Part shown: one piece after another, positions 7,391-16,600 of the stretch
Position numbering within the stretch: position 1 is the first letter of the stretch
Layout: the number at the start of each line of letters is the position of its first letter
Origin: Chitinivibrionales bacterium
GTDB lineage: Bacteria > Fibrobacterota > Chitinivibrionia > Chitinivibrionales > WJMI01
Assembly (NCBI GenBank): GCA_014728015.1
Contig: WJMI01000019.1
Span: 1-35,451 of the forward strand
DNA length: 35,451 nt
Reading direction: 5' to 3'
Notes under the pieces: generated by a model
Databases searched by the model: none
Told to the model about the DNA's origin: nothing
The model's input: only the letters and a program-made list of their open reading frames with translations
Translations under genes and position numbers: made by a program

Positions 7391-8362
7391 ATGAAGAACG
7401 AGAATCGTAGAAAAAACCTGTACGCGCTTGTATTCGGATGCGCTTGCGCGCTCACGCTCCTCCTCGCGGCCGAGGGCATGGTCAGGGCGCTCGTTCCCCG
7501 CATTACCGCCCAGGGCCTTGACCAGGACCTGTTCTGCGACAGCCTGTTTGCCGCCAGCCCGGGATGGTGTCCCGGCAGCGCAGGCGTGTGTTTCGGGAAG
7601 ACCGTTCGCATAGATCAAAACGGCTATCGCGCGATTGCCGCGCCTGACAATACTTCGGTCTCCTGGCTGCTTCTGGGCGACTCCGTGACGTTCGGTATCG
7701 CGGTCGAAACGGACGGCACGTTCGCCGGCATGCTCCAGCGCGCCCATCCCGATGCCGCGATACGCAACAGCGCGGTGGTTGCCTACAAGACCGTGGATTA
7801 CCATGCAATCCTGCCGCGCCTGCTGTCGCGTCACGGGGATGCCGCGCGAGTCATCCTCTTCTATACGCTCAACGATATTTACAACAGGGATCAATCCCAG
7901 GTGAAGACCGAGATCAAGAACCCGATCATGTCCTTGCTCAGGAAACACTCGCGGCTGTACGTCTTCCTGAAAAGCGCGATTTCAGATCGCAGCAAGGCGT
8001 ATTTCACGAATGACTACCGGCGCTACGACGACGGCCATCTCGACGACATCGACACCACCGCCGCAATGATTTCATCCATGAATGCCCGCCTGGATTCAGC
8101 GGGCATCGATTTCCTCGTGGTATTGCTCCCCTACGAATATCAGATTCGCAAGGCTGACCGGCCCGCGCTGCGCCGTCCGCAGCGCCTCATGCACTCTCGC
8201 CTGACGGGCCTCGGTGTCCCCTGCATCGACCTGTTCGACGATCTCCGGAATGCCTGCCCGCGCAGCAAAGACTGCTACCTGTACGGAGACGGCATCCATT
8301 TCTCCGCCAAAGGGCATCGCGCGGTATTCGAGGCGGTAGAAAAACAGCTCGCGCTCCCCTAG
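7391..8362 (+). CDS. Membrane-anchored GDSL/SGNH-family hydrolase
   Basis: 323 aa with one N-terminal membrane segment (residues about 10-28) after a basic MKNENRRKN, so the catalytic part faces the periplasm. Block I is LLLGDSVTFGIAV (Ser98), block III is YTLNDI (Asn161), and block V is DGIHFSAKGH (Asp300, His303), so a complete Ser/Asp/His set is present. This group acts on acyl esters of lipids or polysaccharides; the substrate is unknown. It follows the CE3-like gene by 86 bp on the same strand and converges with the minus-strand polysaccharide cluster. Together with the C-terminal domain of the lipoprotein at 13652-16711 it makes three SGNH-type domains in 9.4 kb, pointing to acyl modification of the local glycan. 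Confidence 0.85.
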   Translation: MKNENRRKNLYALVFGCACALTLLLAAEGMVRALVPRITAQGLDQDLFCDSLFAASPGWCPGSAGVCFGKTVRIDQNGYRAIAAPDNTSVSWLLLGDSVTFGIAVETDGTFAGMLQRAHPDAAIRNSAVVAYKTVDYHAILPRLLSRHGDAARVILFYTLNDIYNRDQSQVKTEIKNPIMSLLRKHSRLYVFLKSAISDRSKAYFTNDYRRYDDGHLDDIDTTAAMISSMNARLDSAGIDFLVVLLPYEYQIRKADRPALRRPQRLMHSRLTGLGVPCIDLFDDLRNACPRSKDCYLYGDGIHFSAKGHRAVFEAVEKQLALP

Positions 8363-8404
8363 CGTGGTCTGACCGAATTACTTCGTGTGTTCGCGCCTTG
8401 GCGG

Positions 8405-10117
8405 CTATGCCTCGTTCGGGCCAAAGCCGGGCAGGAATTTCTTGTTGAATGCCTGCTGGAGCCAGATCTCCAGGGTGGCATATTTCGCCACTTCGGGGCC
8501 GGCGTCCTGTCCCGCAACAAGGCGGTCCCAGCAGTTCTTTGCCGCGGTGTTTCCCGTCAGATCCCCGTAGAGCACGTCTGTGCCGAACAGCAGGCGCTCG
8601 AAAAAGCCCTGGAAGGGCCCGGCGCGCATCAACGACGAGCAATCAATGGTCCGCCTCGGCTCATCGTACGGCACCCCGGCCGCGGCCAGCATTCTTCTTG
8701 CCCGGCGATACGCGCCGGCGCTCAGGGAAAACATGCGCGACCACGGCCACGGCACGCTGACAGGGACGCCTGTTTTCTGCCAGGGTATTCTGGAGAAATA
8801 CGCGGGGTAGTTGTGCAAGAGAATGCGATTATACGTTCGCGAGTGAGTTCGCTGCGCATCCGGAATGGTCAGCATGAACTCCACCAGCGCGTTATCGTAG
8901 AACGGCATACGCACGCGCATAAAGGACTCATCATACCGGAAGCCCTGCCGGATATACCGGCGGCCGCGGTAACCGTAGGGATCGCCTGACGGGTCACGGG
9001 GCTGCCCGCGCATGCCGAGATATGATCCGCCGTGGATGCCGTCGCCGCCAATACCGTTCATGCACGCGTCACACATGCCGCCGAGGTCTTTGAGAAACTC
9101 ATTCCCGCACGCATCGGCCAGACACAGCTCCCCGTCAGTGGCCCACACACCTTCCAGGGCGGCCCCAAGCCAGTGCCCGGACGGCGTCTCAAATACGTGA
9201 TGGTCCGCGCCGGCAGCGCGCGCCACGCGCGATGCTATGCGAATGTCCGCGCAGCCTTTGCGGCCGAACGTCACCGCGGGTACCGGTGTTCGAAGCGAGC
9301 TCGCGGCGGCAAGTATGGCCCGCGAATCGAGCCCGCCGCTGAGCGTCACCCCGACGCGTTCCTCCGTGCCGCATCGCCTTCGCACGGCATCAACAAAGAG
9401 TTCTCCCCAGTGTTCGGCGATATCGCGGCCGCCCATTGCCCGTGAGCTTCCGGTTATCGAATCCCATGTCCAGTAGGTGCGCGATTCCGTTTTGCCGGTG
9501 CGCAGATCCAGGGTCAGCAGTGATGCGGGCGGAAGCACCCGGACCCCTTCCAGGAGCGTCTGCCCCGCCGTAAGGTAGTTGTAACGCAGGAAGTCGTCCA
9601 CGGCTTGGGCGCTGACCTTTGGCGAAAAACCCGGCAAGTCGAGAAACGCCTTTGTTTCAGAAGCCCATGCGAACCAGCCGGCCTGTTGTGTCCATCGGAC
9701 ATGGCGGAGCCCATATCTATCCGTTATGAGCGTAAGTCGGCGGCGCTTCGTATCGCAAATGGCTGCCGCGAAAAACCCGTCGATCCGGCGCAGCCAGTCC
9801 GTACCGGGATGGGCCAGGAAAAGGGCCAGAAGCAGTTCGGGATCGGTCTGTGCCGCCGTGCCGCGCAGCGTGCTCTTGAGCTCTTCCGGGTTGTAAATCT
9901 CACCGTCCAGCCACAAAAAGACCCCGTCCTGTTGAGCGCCGAGGCAATGCGCGGGAACAAAGCCGGGTTGTGAGACTCCCGCGCATACGAGCCCGCCCTC
10001 CAGCGTGCGCTCGCGGGCAGTCCCGTCGCGGGTTTCGATGAAGCTCCGCATACGCGTAAAGGCGCGCGTGGTATCAGTGACATCCGATTGCGCGGCGATT
10101 CCGTACAGTCCCGGCAT
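8405..10117 (-). CDS. Asparagine-synthetase-like amidotransferase lacking the glutaminase cysteine
   Basis: 570 aa in two domains. Residues 1-200 follow the Ntn-type glutaminase domain (LWLDGEIYN, IDGFFAAAI, LITDRYGLR), and residues about 235-480 the ATP-pyrophosphatase synthetase domain with the P-loop SGGLDS. The protein starts MPGLYGI, where active enzymes start MCGI-x-GI: the nucleophile Cys2, which must become the N-terminus, is Pro. Hydrolysis of glutamine is therefore not expected. It may use free ammonia or another amine, or make an amide or adenylate on a non-aspartate carboxyl, as in beta-lactam synthetase, which also lacks Cys2. A purine-rich AGGGGA lies about 10 nt upstream of the ATG. 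It is the last gene of the cluster. Homologues are common in exopolysaccharide loci, so amidation of a uronic or amino acid is a reasonable guess. Confidence 0.88.
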   Translation of the reverse strand: MPGLYGIAAQSDVTDTTRAFTRMRSFIETRDGTARERTLEGGLVCAGVSQPGFVPAHCLGAQQDGVFLWLDGEIYNPEELKSTLRGTAAQTDPELLLALFLAHPGTDWLRRIDGFFAAAICDTKRRRLTLITDRYGLRHVRWTQQAGWFAWASETKAFLDLPGFSPKVSAQAVDDFLRYNYLTAGQTLLEGVRVLPPASLLTLDLRTGKTESRTYWTWDSITGSSRAMGGRDIAEHWGELFVDAVRRRCGTEERVGVTLSGGLDSRAILAAASSLRTPVPAVTFGRKGCADIRIASRVARAAGADHHVFETPSGHWLGAALEGVWATDGELCLADACGNEFLKDLGGMCDACMNGIGGDGIHGGSYLGMRGQPRDPSGDPYGYRGRRYIRQGFRYDESFMRVRMPFYDNALVEFMLTIPDAQRTHSRTYNRILLHNYPAYFSRIPWQKTGVPVSVPWPWSRMFSLSAGAYRRARRMLAAAGVPYDEPRRTIDCSSLMRAGPFQGFFERLLFGTDVLYGDLTGNTAAKNCWDRLVAGQDAGPEVAKYATLEIWLQQAFNKKFLPGFGPNEA

Positions 10118-10162
10118 GGCAGTGCTGTCCCCTGTGTCTGGCGCCCACCGGCATGCGCGGCT

Positions 10163-11914
10163 TTACCGGACGGTGAGCACTTTCGCGGCAAAGGATTCAC
10201 GCGTGCCGCGGACTCGCAGCACGTGAAGCGAACGCAAAATACTAGGCGGGAGAGGAATGGTACGTTCCCTGTGATGCGCGGCGGCGATACGGCGCTGGAT
10301 ACAGCGCCTGCCGCGGGCATCGAATATCTCGACAATGACCGGGCGCGCGGTTTCCCATCCGGAGGGCAGTGTCAGGAAAAAACGTGCGTCTTGCATGCGG
10401 ACACGGACGGTTTCGCGCGCCGGGAGCCGCCCGCGTGTCTTCTGTTCGGCAAGCACCTGTCCGTAGGTCACCGCCCCGAAAGCATTGAGCCGACCGTGGC
10501 CGTAGTACGGGTCCCATCCCTCGGTGTCCTCAGCCGGATCGCCGATTTGATCGTCGGCCGAACCCTCGATGATATCCTGAATCTCCCCGGGAGTACGGCT
10601 CGAATCCTGGGCCACGAGCAGCGATGCCACGCCGGCCACGAGGGGCGCGGAGTACGATGTGCCGCCGCTGGCCGCGTTGTAGGCGCTGTCGTTGTCGTGC
10701 TGTATGAAATACACAAAATTCCCCGGGGCGACGATATCGAGCGCATCGCCGTAGTTGCTGCCGCTGTCCTCGCTCTTGTGCAAAAACGAAATCGTCCTCG
10801 TATCATCGGGATCAGTGCTTCCCACGGCGATGACCTTGCTGTATCTGGCGGGAAAGGATATCGGCGTATCGTTATCGTTCCCGGCCGATACAACGATCGT
10901 GACATTGCGGGCCACGGCGTAGTCTATCGCATCTTCGACGGTCCGCGACCGGACCGGATTGCCCAGCGACATGTTGATGACATGCGCGCCGTTGTCGGCG
11001 GCATAGATGATGGCCTCGTACATGGCGGCAAAAGTCGCGCCTTCGTTCTGGAGTGTATCTGCGGTGACCACCTTGAGCGCCATGAGACGACAGTTCCAGT
11101 CCACGCCGGCAAAACCGATCTCGTTGTTCGCATTGCAGGCAAGAAATCCGGCCACCGCGGTGCCGTGACCCAGGGTGTCTTCCGGATCGTTATCATCATC
11201 AACAAAATCCCACCCGACCATATCGTCGATATACCCGTTGCCGTCATCGTCAATATTGTTATCCGGTATTTCGCCGGGGTTCGTCCAGAAGCGTCCTGCC
11301 AGCTCCGGATGGTTTCTCTTGCATCCCGAGTCGATAATCGCCACGATAACCGCGCTGTCTCCCTGCGCGTACGCCCACGCTTCGGTCATGTCGATATCAG
11401 CATCGTCCTCGAATATGTCCCTGCCTTCAAAATTGTTGCCCCCGTCGTTGAACATCTGCCACTGCGCAAAGAAGTTATAATCGTTGGGACGGATCGTGTC
11501 GGCGGCGAGGGCGTGCGGCGCGCACCTGCGATTCAGCTCCGCGTATTCGAAATGCCCTGATTCCGAGTATGCCTTTACCAACGCGCGCGGATCGCGTGCC
11601 GGCGAAACAGTGACCTGGATGAGCCCTCGTGGTGCAGTGGAAGACGGCGACCATGGGCGCAGCTTCCGCACGGGCCCGCCTCCGTATCGACGGTTGAGGG
11701 CATCGAGTACGGCAAACGCAGATTCGCCGCCGGTCCGCGCATTAAGGCTCACACCGGTCTTCAGCTTCGCCAGGATGCCGGCGCTGGCAAGTGCATCGCT
11801 TTCATGCGGCGCGCGACTATCCGCCCGTACGCTCACTGGTCCACACAAGAGCAATACGGGCAGGAATAGCATTCTCAACGGAAAACAGTTCTTTCGCACG
11901 GCATGTTCCTTCAT
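10163..11914 (-). CDS. Secreted subtilisin-like serine protease (S8) with C-terminal sorting domain
   Basis: Up to 583 aa. It has a signal peptide (hydrophobic core LFLPVLLLCG), then a propeptide of about 110 residues resembling fervidolysin-type inhibitor domains (ending EYAELNRR). The catalytic domain carries Asp195 (AIIDSG), His250 (GHGTAVAG), the oxyanion Asn346 (SAGND) and Ser420 (GGTSYSAP), so the triad is complete. An insert NNIDDDGNGYIDD looks Ca-binding. The last 80 residues (FDARGRR ... AKVLTV) resemble Por/type-IX secretion C-terminal sorting domains, as does the end of the protein at 24752-26944. The ATG at 11914 is used here. A GTG at 11899, preceded by AAGGAA, is an equally plausible start. 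Likely secreted or surface-anchored, possibly maturing neighbouring exported proteins. Confidence 0.9.
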   Translation of the reverse strand: MKEHAVRKNCFPLRMLFLPVLLLCGPVSVRADSRAPHESDALASAGILAKLKTGVSLNARTGGESAFAVLDALNRRYGGGPVRKLRPWSPSSTAPRGLIQVTVSPARDPRALVKAYSESGHFEYAELNRRCAPHALAADTIRPNDYNFFAQWQMFNDGGNNFEGRDIFEDDADIDMTEAWAYAQGDSAVIVAIIDSGCKRNHPELAGRFWTNPGEIPDNNIDDDGNGYIDDMVGWDFVDDDNDPEDTLGHGTAVAGFLACNANNEIGFAGVDWNCRLMALKVVTADTLQNEGATFAAMYEAIIYAADNGAHVINMSLGNPVRSRTVEDAIDYAVARNVTIVVSAGNDNDTPISFPARYSKVIAVGSTDPDDTRTISFLHKSEDSGSNYGDALDIVAPGNFVYFIQHDNDSAYNAASGGTSYSAPLVAGVASLLVAQDSSRTPGEIQDIIEGSADDQIGDPAEDTEGWDPYYGHGRLNAFGAVTYGQVLAEQKTRGRLPARETVRVRMQDARFFLTLPSGWETARPVIVEIFDARGRRCIQRRIAAAHHRERTIPLPPSILRSLHVLRVRGTRESFAAKVLTVR

Positions 11915-11974
11915 TCGAGCCTGAGAGCGTGCTGCCCCTCTTCCTGTCTCAAATCACTGTCTCGCAAAGAGGTG

Positions 11975-12004
11975 TCTATACCCCCTAAATGCAATATATC
12001 GCAA
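11975..12004 (-). promoter_or_regulatory. Candidate promoter for the subtilase gene
   Basis: On the minus strand TTGCGA (12004-11999) and TATAGA (11980-11975) are 18 bp apart, 61 bp upstream of the ATG at 11914. The 161-bp gap here is the largest inside the cluster, so an internal promoter is plausible. Confidence 0.35.
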
Positions 12005-12075
12005 GAATGACCGGAGCGGGCGGACAAATGCGGCTCGGCTTTTTAGTATTAACCCGCCCATCCGCACGCCGCAAC

Positions 12076-13623
12076 TCAGGCAATTTCGCGCACGGCAAAC
12101 ACCTTGAAACGACCGGCCCGGCCTATCTTGCGAAGGCGGAGATCGTTGAGCGTTCCGCTGTAAATAGCATGCAGCACCGGCGAAAGCCGGCGGCTTTCAT
12201 CGGTCAGAACGAGCATTCGTATCCCCAGGGCATAACAGTCACTGATGAAATCGTTAATATCGTCTACTGCAAGCTCGGGATACACGCGGCTGTACCCGTA
12301 TGCCGCAATCCGACCCCAGCCCCCGTTGTAGAGCGGACGCGGCGAGTCAAAGGCGGGAAAGTAGATATCGAAATCAGTGGCAAATACCTGCATACCACTT
12401 CGCACGCCATGCAACGCGACCAGTTCCCCGACCCGCCGATACACGTTCCTGTTCTCGAATATCCGTTTCACCTTGGGAACGTCTCTTCCTGCAAACATCG
12501 CGGCAGCCGCAATCAGAAGCACTGCGGGAATGATATGCGGCGCATTGCCGGAGCGGGGCACGCGCCGCCGGATAATGCCAGTCACTTCTGCGGCAAGCAT
12601 GCCGGCGAACACAAATGAAATGGGCACCACCAGGAGGACCGCCCGGGGGCTGGCGCTCATGCCGAACATGAGCGCATAGGTAGCGCAGAACATGAAACAT
12701 ATGCCGCTTGCCATCCTGGCCGGCTCGCCTCGCGCCCGGAGAAGCATGACCAGGCCGGGGATGGATGCCAGGCCGAGGCGTGCGGCCCCGCCCCCGTAGG
12801 AAACAACGAAACGCAGCGGATGGGAGGCGATCAGGGCGGGAATCGACATCCCGGACGGCAGTTCGCTCACACGGTGCCAGTTGACACCATACATCAGGTT
12901 GTACACGTTGATCCCGTGACACGTTTCAAGAAGGCCGTGGCCGGTTGCCGCGTTGATTGCAAACTGTGGTGCGTACACCGCAAGCATGGCCACGCCGCTG
13001 ATCAGGATTCGCAGCCAGTGGCCGGGACGGAATGCGAACACGGCCACGAGAAAAAGCACACCCGCGACCAGGGCATGATATCGCCACAACGCGGCCAGGC
13101 CGAAAAGGACCCCGCCAATCACATACACGCCGGTCCGTCCGCCGGTTTCGCGGGATGCAACGAGCTGCCCGAGGATGATTGCCGTGCCAAGGGTAAAAAA
13201 GCCCACGGCGCCCATGTCCGCACCCGCCGTGAATACATAGTGGAACATGCGCGGGTAGAGGGACACCAGTATCACCGGCACCACGGACCACCAGCCGGGC
13301 ATCATGCGGCGGCAGAGCCAGAAAGTCGAAGCCAGGACCAGGGCGGCACAAGCACAGTTGAGCAGGTAGGAAAAGGCAACAACATCCGTCAGAGAGGCGG
13401 CCGCGCGAAGCAGGAATGGATACCCCGCGGGAAATGCACCGCTGTAAAGCGATTCGGGAACATGGTCAAAGAGATGCATGGCAATGTACCAGTTCCCCCA
13501 GAAATCATTCGTCGATACAAGGAAGCCTGTGGATATGCCCAACACAACGCCGAACGCGACATATAATGCGATATACGCCGCGGCCGTGAAAGACCGGGGA
13601 TACCAGGTGAGCATCTTGATCAT
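12076..13623 (-). CDS. Polytopic GT-C-type membrane glycosyltransferase (PMT/ArnT-like)
   Basis: 515 aa with roughly ten hydrophobic helices spread over residues 12-395 and a soluble C-terminal tail of about 120 residues. After the first helix comes STNDFWGNWYIAMHLF; an acidic residue in this first periplasmic loop is the hallmark of GT-C enzymes, which use polyprenyl-phosphate sugars as donors. Length and layout fit the PMT_2/GT39-GT83 group that includes ArnT. The weak conservation outside the first loop means substrate assignment is not possible. A GGAG (13632-13635, minus) lies 8 nt from the ATG. It follows the FGE lipoprotein by 28 bp in the same operon. It could transfer the aminopentose or another lipid-linked sugar onto lipid A, glycan or protein at the periplasmic face. 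Confidence 0.75.
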   Translation of the reverse strand: MIKMLTWYPRSFTAAAYIALYVAFGVVLGISTGFLVSTNDFWGNWYIAMHLFDHVPESLYSGAFPAGYPFLLRAAASLTDVVAFSYLLNCACAALVLASTFWLCRRMMPGWWSVVPVILVSLYPRMFHYVFTAGADMGAVGFFTLGTAIILGQLVASRETGGRTGVYVIGGVLFGLAALWRYHALVAGVLFLVAVFAFRPGHWLRILISGVAMLAVYAPQFAINAATGHGLLETCHGINVYNLMYGVNWHRVSELPSGMSIPALIASHPLRFVVSYGGGAARLGLASIPGLVMLLRARGEPARMASGICFMFCATYALMFGMSASPRAVLLVVPISFVFAGMLAAEVTGIIRRRVPRSGNAPHIIPAVLLIAAAAMFAGRDVPKVKRIFENRNVYRRVGELVALHGVRSGMQVFATDFDIYFPAFDSPRPLYNGGWGRIAAYGYSRVYPELAVDDINDFISDCYALGIRMLVLTDESRRLSPVLHAIYSGTLNDLRLRKIGRAGRFKVFAVREIA

Positions 13624-13651
13624 GAGGTGTTCTCCACGCGCGGCGAAGCGC

Positions 13652-16600
13652 TCACGGAAGAAACGTCTGGAGTACGCTGTCTATCCGCGCGCTCAGCCTT
13701 GTCGCGCCGGTGTAGTTCAAATGGTTGCTGTCGAACGCATCGCCTGCCGTGTAGTCATGTTGGCCGCCGGCATGGGCATCATAAAAATGGAAATAGCTGT
13801 TTTGACTTTCGAGCGTTTCGAGCCGGGAAACGATCTGGGCATAGGTGGTCCATGACGGGCCGTACCGCCCCATGTGGCTGGTATTCGCATATGCCGGGCT
13901 CTGCGGGAAATTGACGACCAGGAGGTGAATCGCCCGCGCCGATGCCGAATCCGCGAGCGCCTCGACTGAAACGAGATTCTCCGCCACGATTGAATCACTC
14001 AGGCTGTAATCCCCCTGTTCCAGCGGCGCGCTGCCCCAGCTTTCGCCCGTGTAGCGACGTTGCAGGAATCCCAGCGTATCGTACCCTGTCCATGACGATG
14101 AATCAAATGCGCTGATTTTGCTCTTTATTTCGCCCGGCAGGGCGGTACGCCAGAAATCGTTGCCCGAGTCGAACGCATACCCCTTGCTGTCATACAGGCC
14201 GGTCATAAACGGCGGCTCCTCGGTAAAATCCCGATCCAGAAAGCCGGGATCGAGCGCCATGCCGATTACCTTCAGGTTGTCTAAATGCGGGAGCGCGTAG
14301 TTTCTGGCCACGGTCACGCTCGTGAACGGATCGCTTCCCTTGGTAGCCATGGAGAGCATGCGCACGCTCGACACGAACGCGGGGTTGACTCCATGATATG
14401 CCGGAGAGCTCCCGAAAAACACCGCATCGATTTCATCACGATACTTCCACATCAGCTTGAGTTTCTTTCCCAGAATATCCTGACCCGTGCACTGTATGGG
14501 CAGGTCGTATTTGGCGAAGTCGGCATAGGGATCGGGGAGTTCGGCAACCTCGGCCGGGTCTATCCACAGCCACGGATCGCGCAGTCCCCGCCCCCGCGCG
14601 ACCGGCAGGTACGCGGACGTTTTCAGGTTGATAAGATATACCCGGTCGTCCGCATCCGTGGTGCGCCCCTGCGCGACGGCCACGGCAAAATCAGGATGGT
14701 TGGTGTATTCCACGTGGTTCCACGAATCAAAGCCGGAGGGCGTCTCATACCAGGAAACCACGTGCTCATCGCTGAGCAGTTTCGAATTGCACTGGAAGAT
14801 GATCTCGTGCAGGCCATAGGAAGATCCCACGACCGAGCTCGTTTTCGAGTATCCGAAATCAAGCAGCAGGACATGATCGGTGAATTCCACGCTCGGAGAA
14901 ATCGACACGTTGCAGGTCTGCGGGTTGTCATCCCTGCCGTTGTACGGCGCGCGGAAATACAGAAGCGTGGTATCGCCCAGCCGCAGGTCGACCAGCCGCG
15001 CGGCAGTGTACCCCGTGGCAAGGAAACGCCCGTCACTGGACAATCCGCCATGGTACGAGCCGTCATCCCACAGCACGTGGGCATCGCCGTCAAATGACAT
15101 GCCGGTGATAGCGTGCTTGTATGTCTTCTCGTTGTGCCACCCGGCGCTCGAATTAATCGACGCGCCGTCGGAATAGACAAGAAACGTGTCGGCCGATGCC
15201 GAGTCGGTCCACCACCGGGGAATGTACGCCTTCCGGCTTGCGGAAGTCGCGAGCGCATTCTGCCCGGCGGGGTCGAATGGACGGACGATAACCCGCGAGG
15301 GGCTGCTGCGGCCCACCCCCTGGGTGCTGTACGCGATACGCGATCCATCGGGCGAGATCGTCGGATGAAAGCTCAGCGAGTCGTCCAGCACGAACGGCGC
15401 AATGTCGGCCCGCATGAAATCGACGGCATACAGCCGGGTACGCGCAGTGGTGCGCTGTACAAATACGAGTTTCACGTTGGCTGTTCCCACGAACGAAACG
15501 AAATCCGATTTCTCCGCCGTCCGGGTTACCGAAAGAGAATCCGGGACAGTATCCACGACCGGGCCGGCTGAATCCGGAACAAAAAACGCGCCCAGCACGG
15601 TGCGGAACCCGATCTCATGCATGCGCACCTTGGCCGGGGTCTCGTAGGGACCCAGGCGCCGCGCGCTCGCGCGCAAGTATGCCGTGCCCACGTCGAACGC
15701 CCCCCCGCGGACCGGGCGCTCCCACGAGGATTCGAACTCTTCGAGCGCGAGATGCGCCGGGCCGACCGGGTTTACCGCCAGGGAATCGTCGTATGCGCCC
15801 AGCCAGTCGTTGACCCATTCGGCAACATTGCCGCTCATGTCATACAAGCCGAATGCGTTCGGCTGCTTCAGGCCCACCGCGTGCGCGCGGTTGGCGGCAT
15901 TATCGAAGTACCATGCATAGGTGGCGGCATCGCCGGGCGAATCCCCCCAGTAGAAATCGGCTGCGCTGCCTGCCCGGCACGCGTATTCCCACTCCGCCTC
16001 GGTAGGAAGCCGGAAGCCGAAACGGTCGTAATGAATGGTCAGGTTCTCCAGCACGTAGGGGCAGCTCTGATCGTCCGCGCAGCACGCGGTGTAGCTGTAT
16101 ACCGTATCGTATCCTTCATCCTTGCTCCGCGCATTGCAGAACAGGACCGCTTCGTACCACGTGATGTCAAACACGGGAATACTGTCGCCCGCATCGACAT
16201 AACCGCCCGCAGCCGCCGGATCATGACCCATCAGGTCCCGGTAGTGCTTCTGGGTAATCTCGAAGGGATCCATGTGGAAATCATAGGTGAAGGAAACTTC
16301 GTGCACGGGATCTTCTATCCCGGCCACAGCCGGGCCGCTGTTCGATCCCATCTCGAACACGCTGTCCCGCGCGGGAACGAGGATCATCGCATCGGGACGG
16401 GCGGCAAACCGGCCTTCGATGCTCATGGACCTTCGGGCCACGATGACAAGCGGGTTTTCGGTAGACTGCGTATCGCCGAACCACCCGACAAATACATTGC
16501 CGCTGTCCGGCGCGGCCGACAGTACCACCACGGCGCCCGGTTGTACGCTCGAATCCGGCGGTATCATGGAGACGGTGCCCTGCCCGTCGGGAGCAACGGA

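Noticed and set aside
10088-11560. 490-aa plus-strand open frame opposite the subtilase and amidotransferase genes
   Set aside because: It is antisense to two genes with complete catalytic motifs, has no domain and has the His/Arg/Val-rich composition of high-GC shadow frames.
12020-12060. GGGCGG/CCGCCC inverted repeat near 12.0 kb as a terminator
   Set aside because: The 30-nt loop and missing T-tract give no convincing stem-loop.
14285-15097. 270-aa plus-strand frame opposite the giant lipoprotein
   Set aside because: Shadow frame: no motif, antisense to a strongly supported propeller region.
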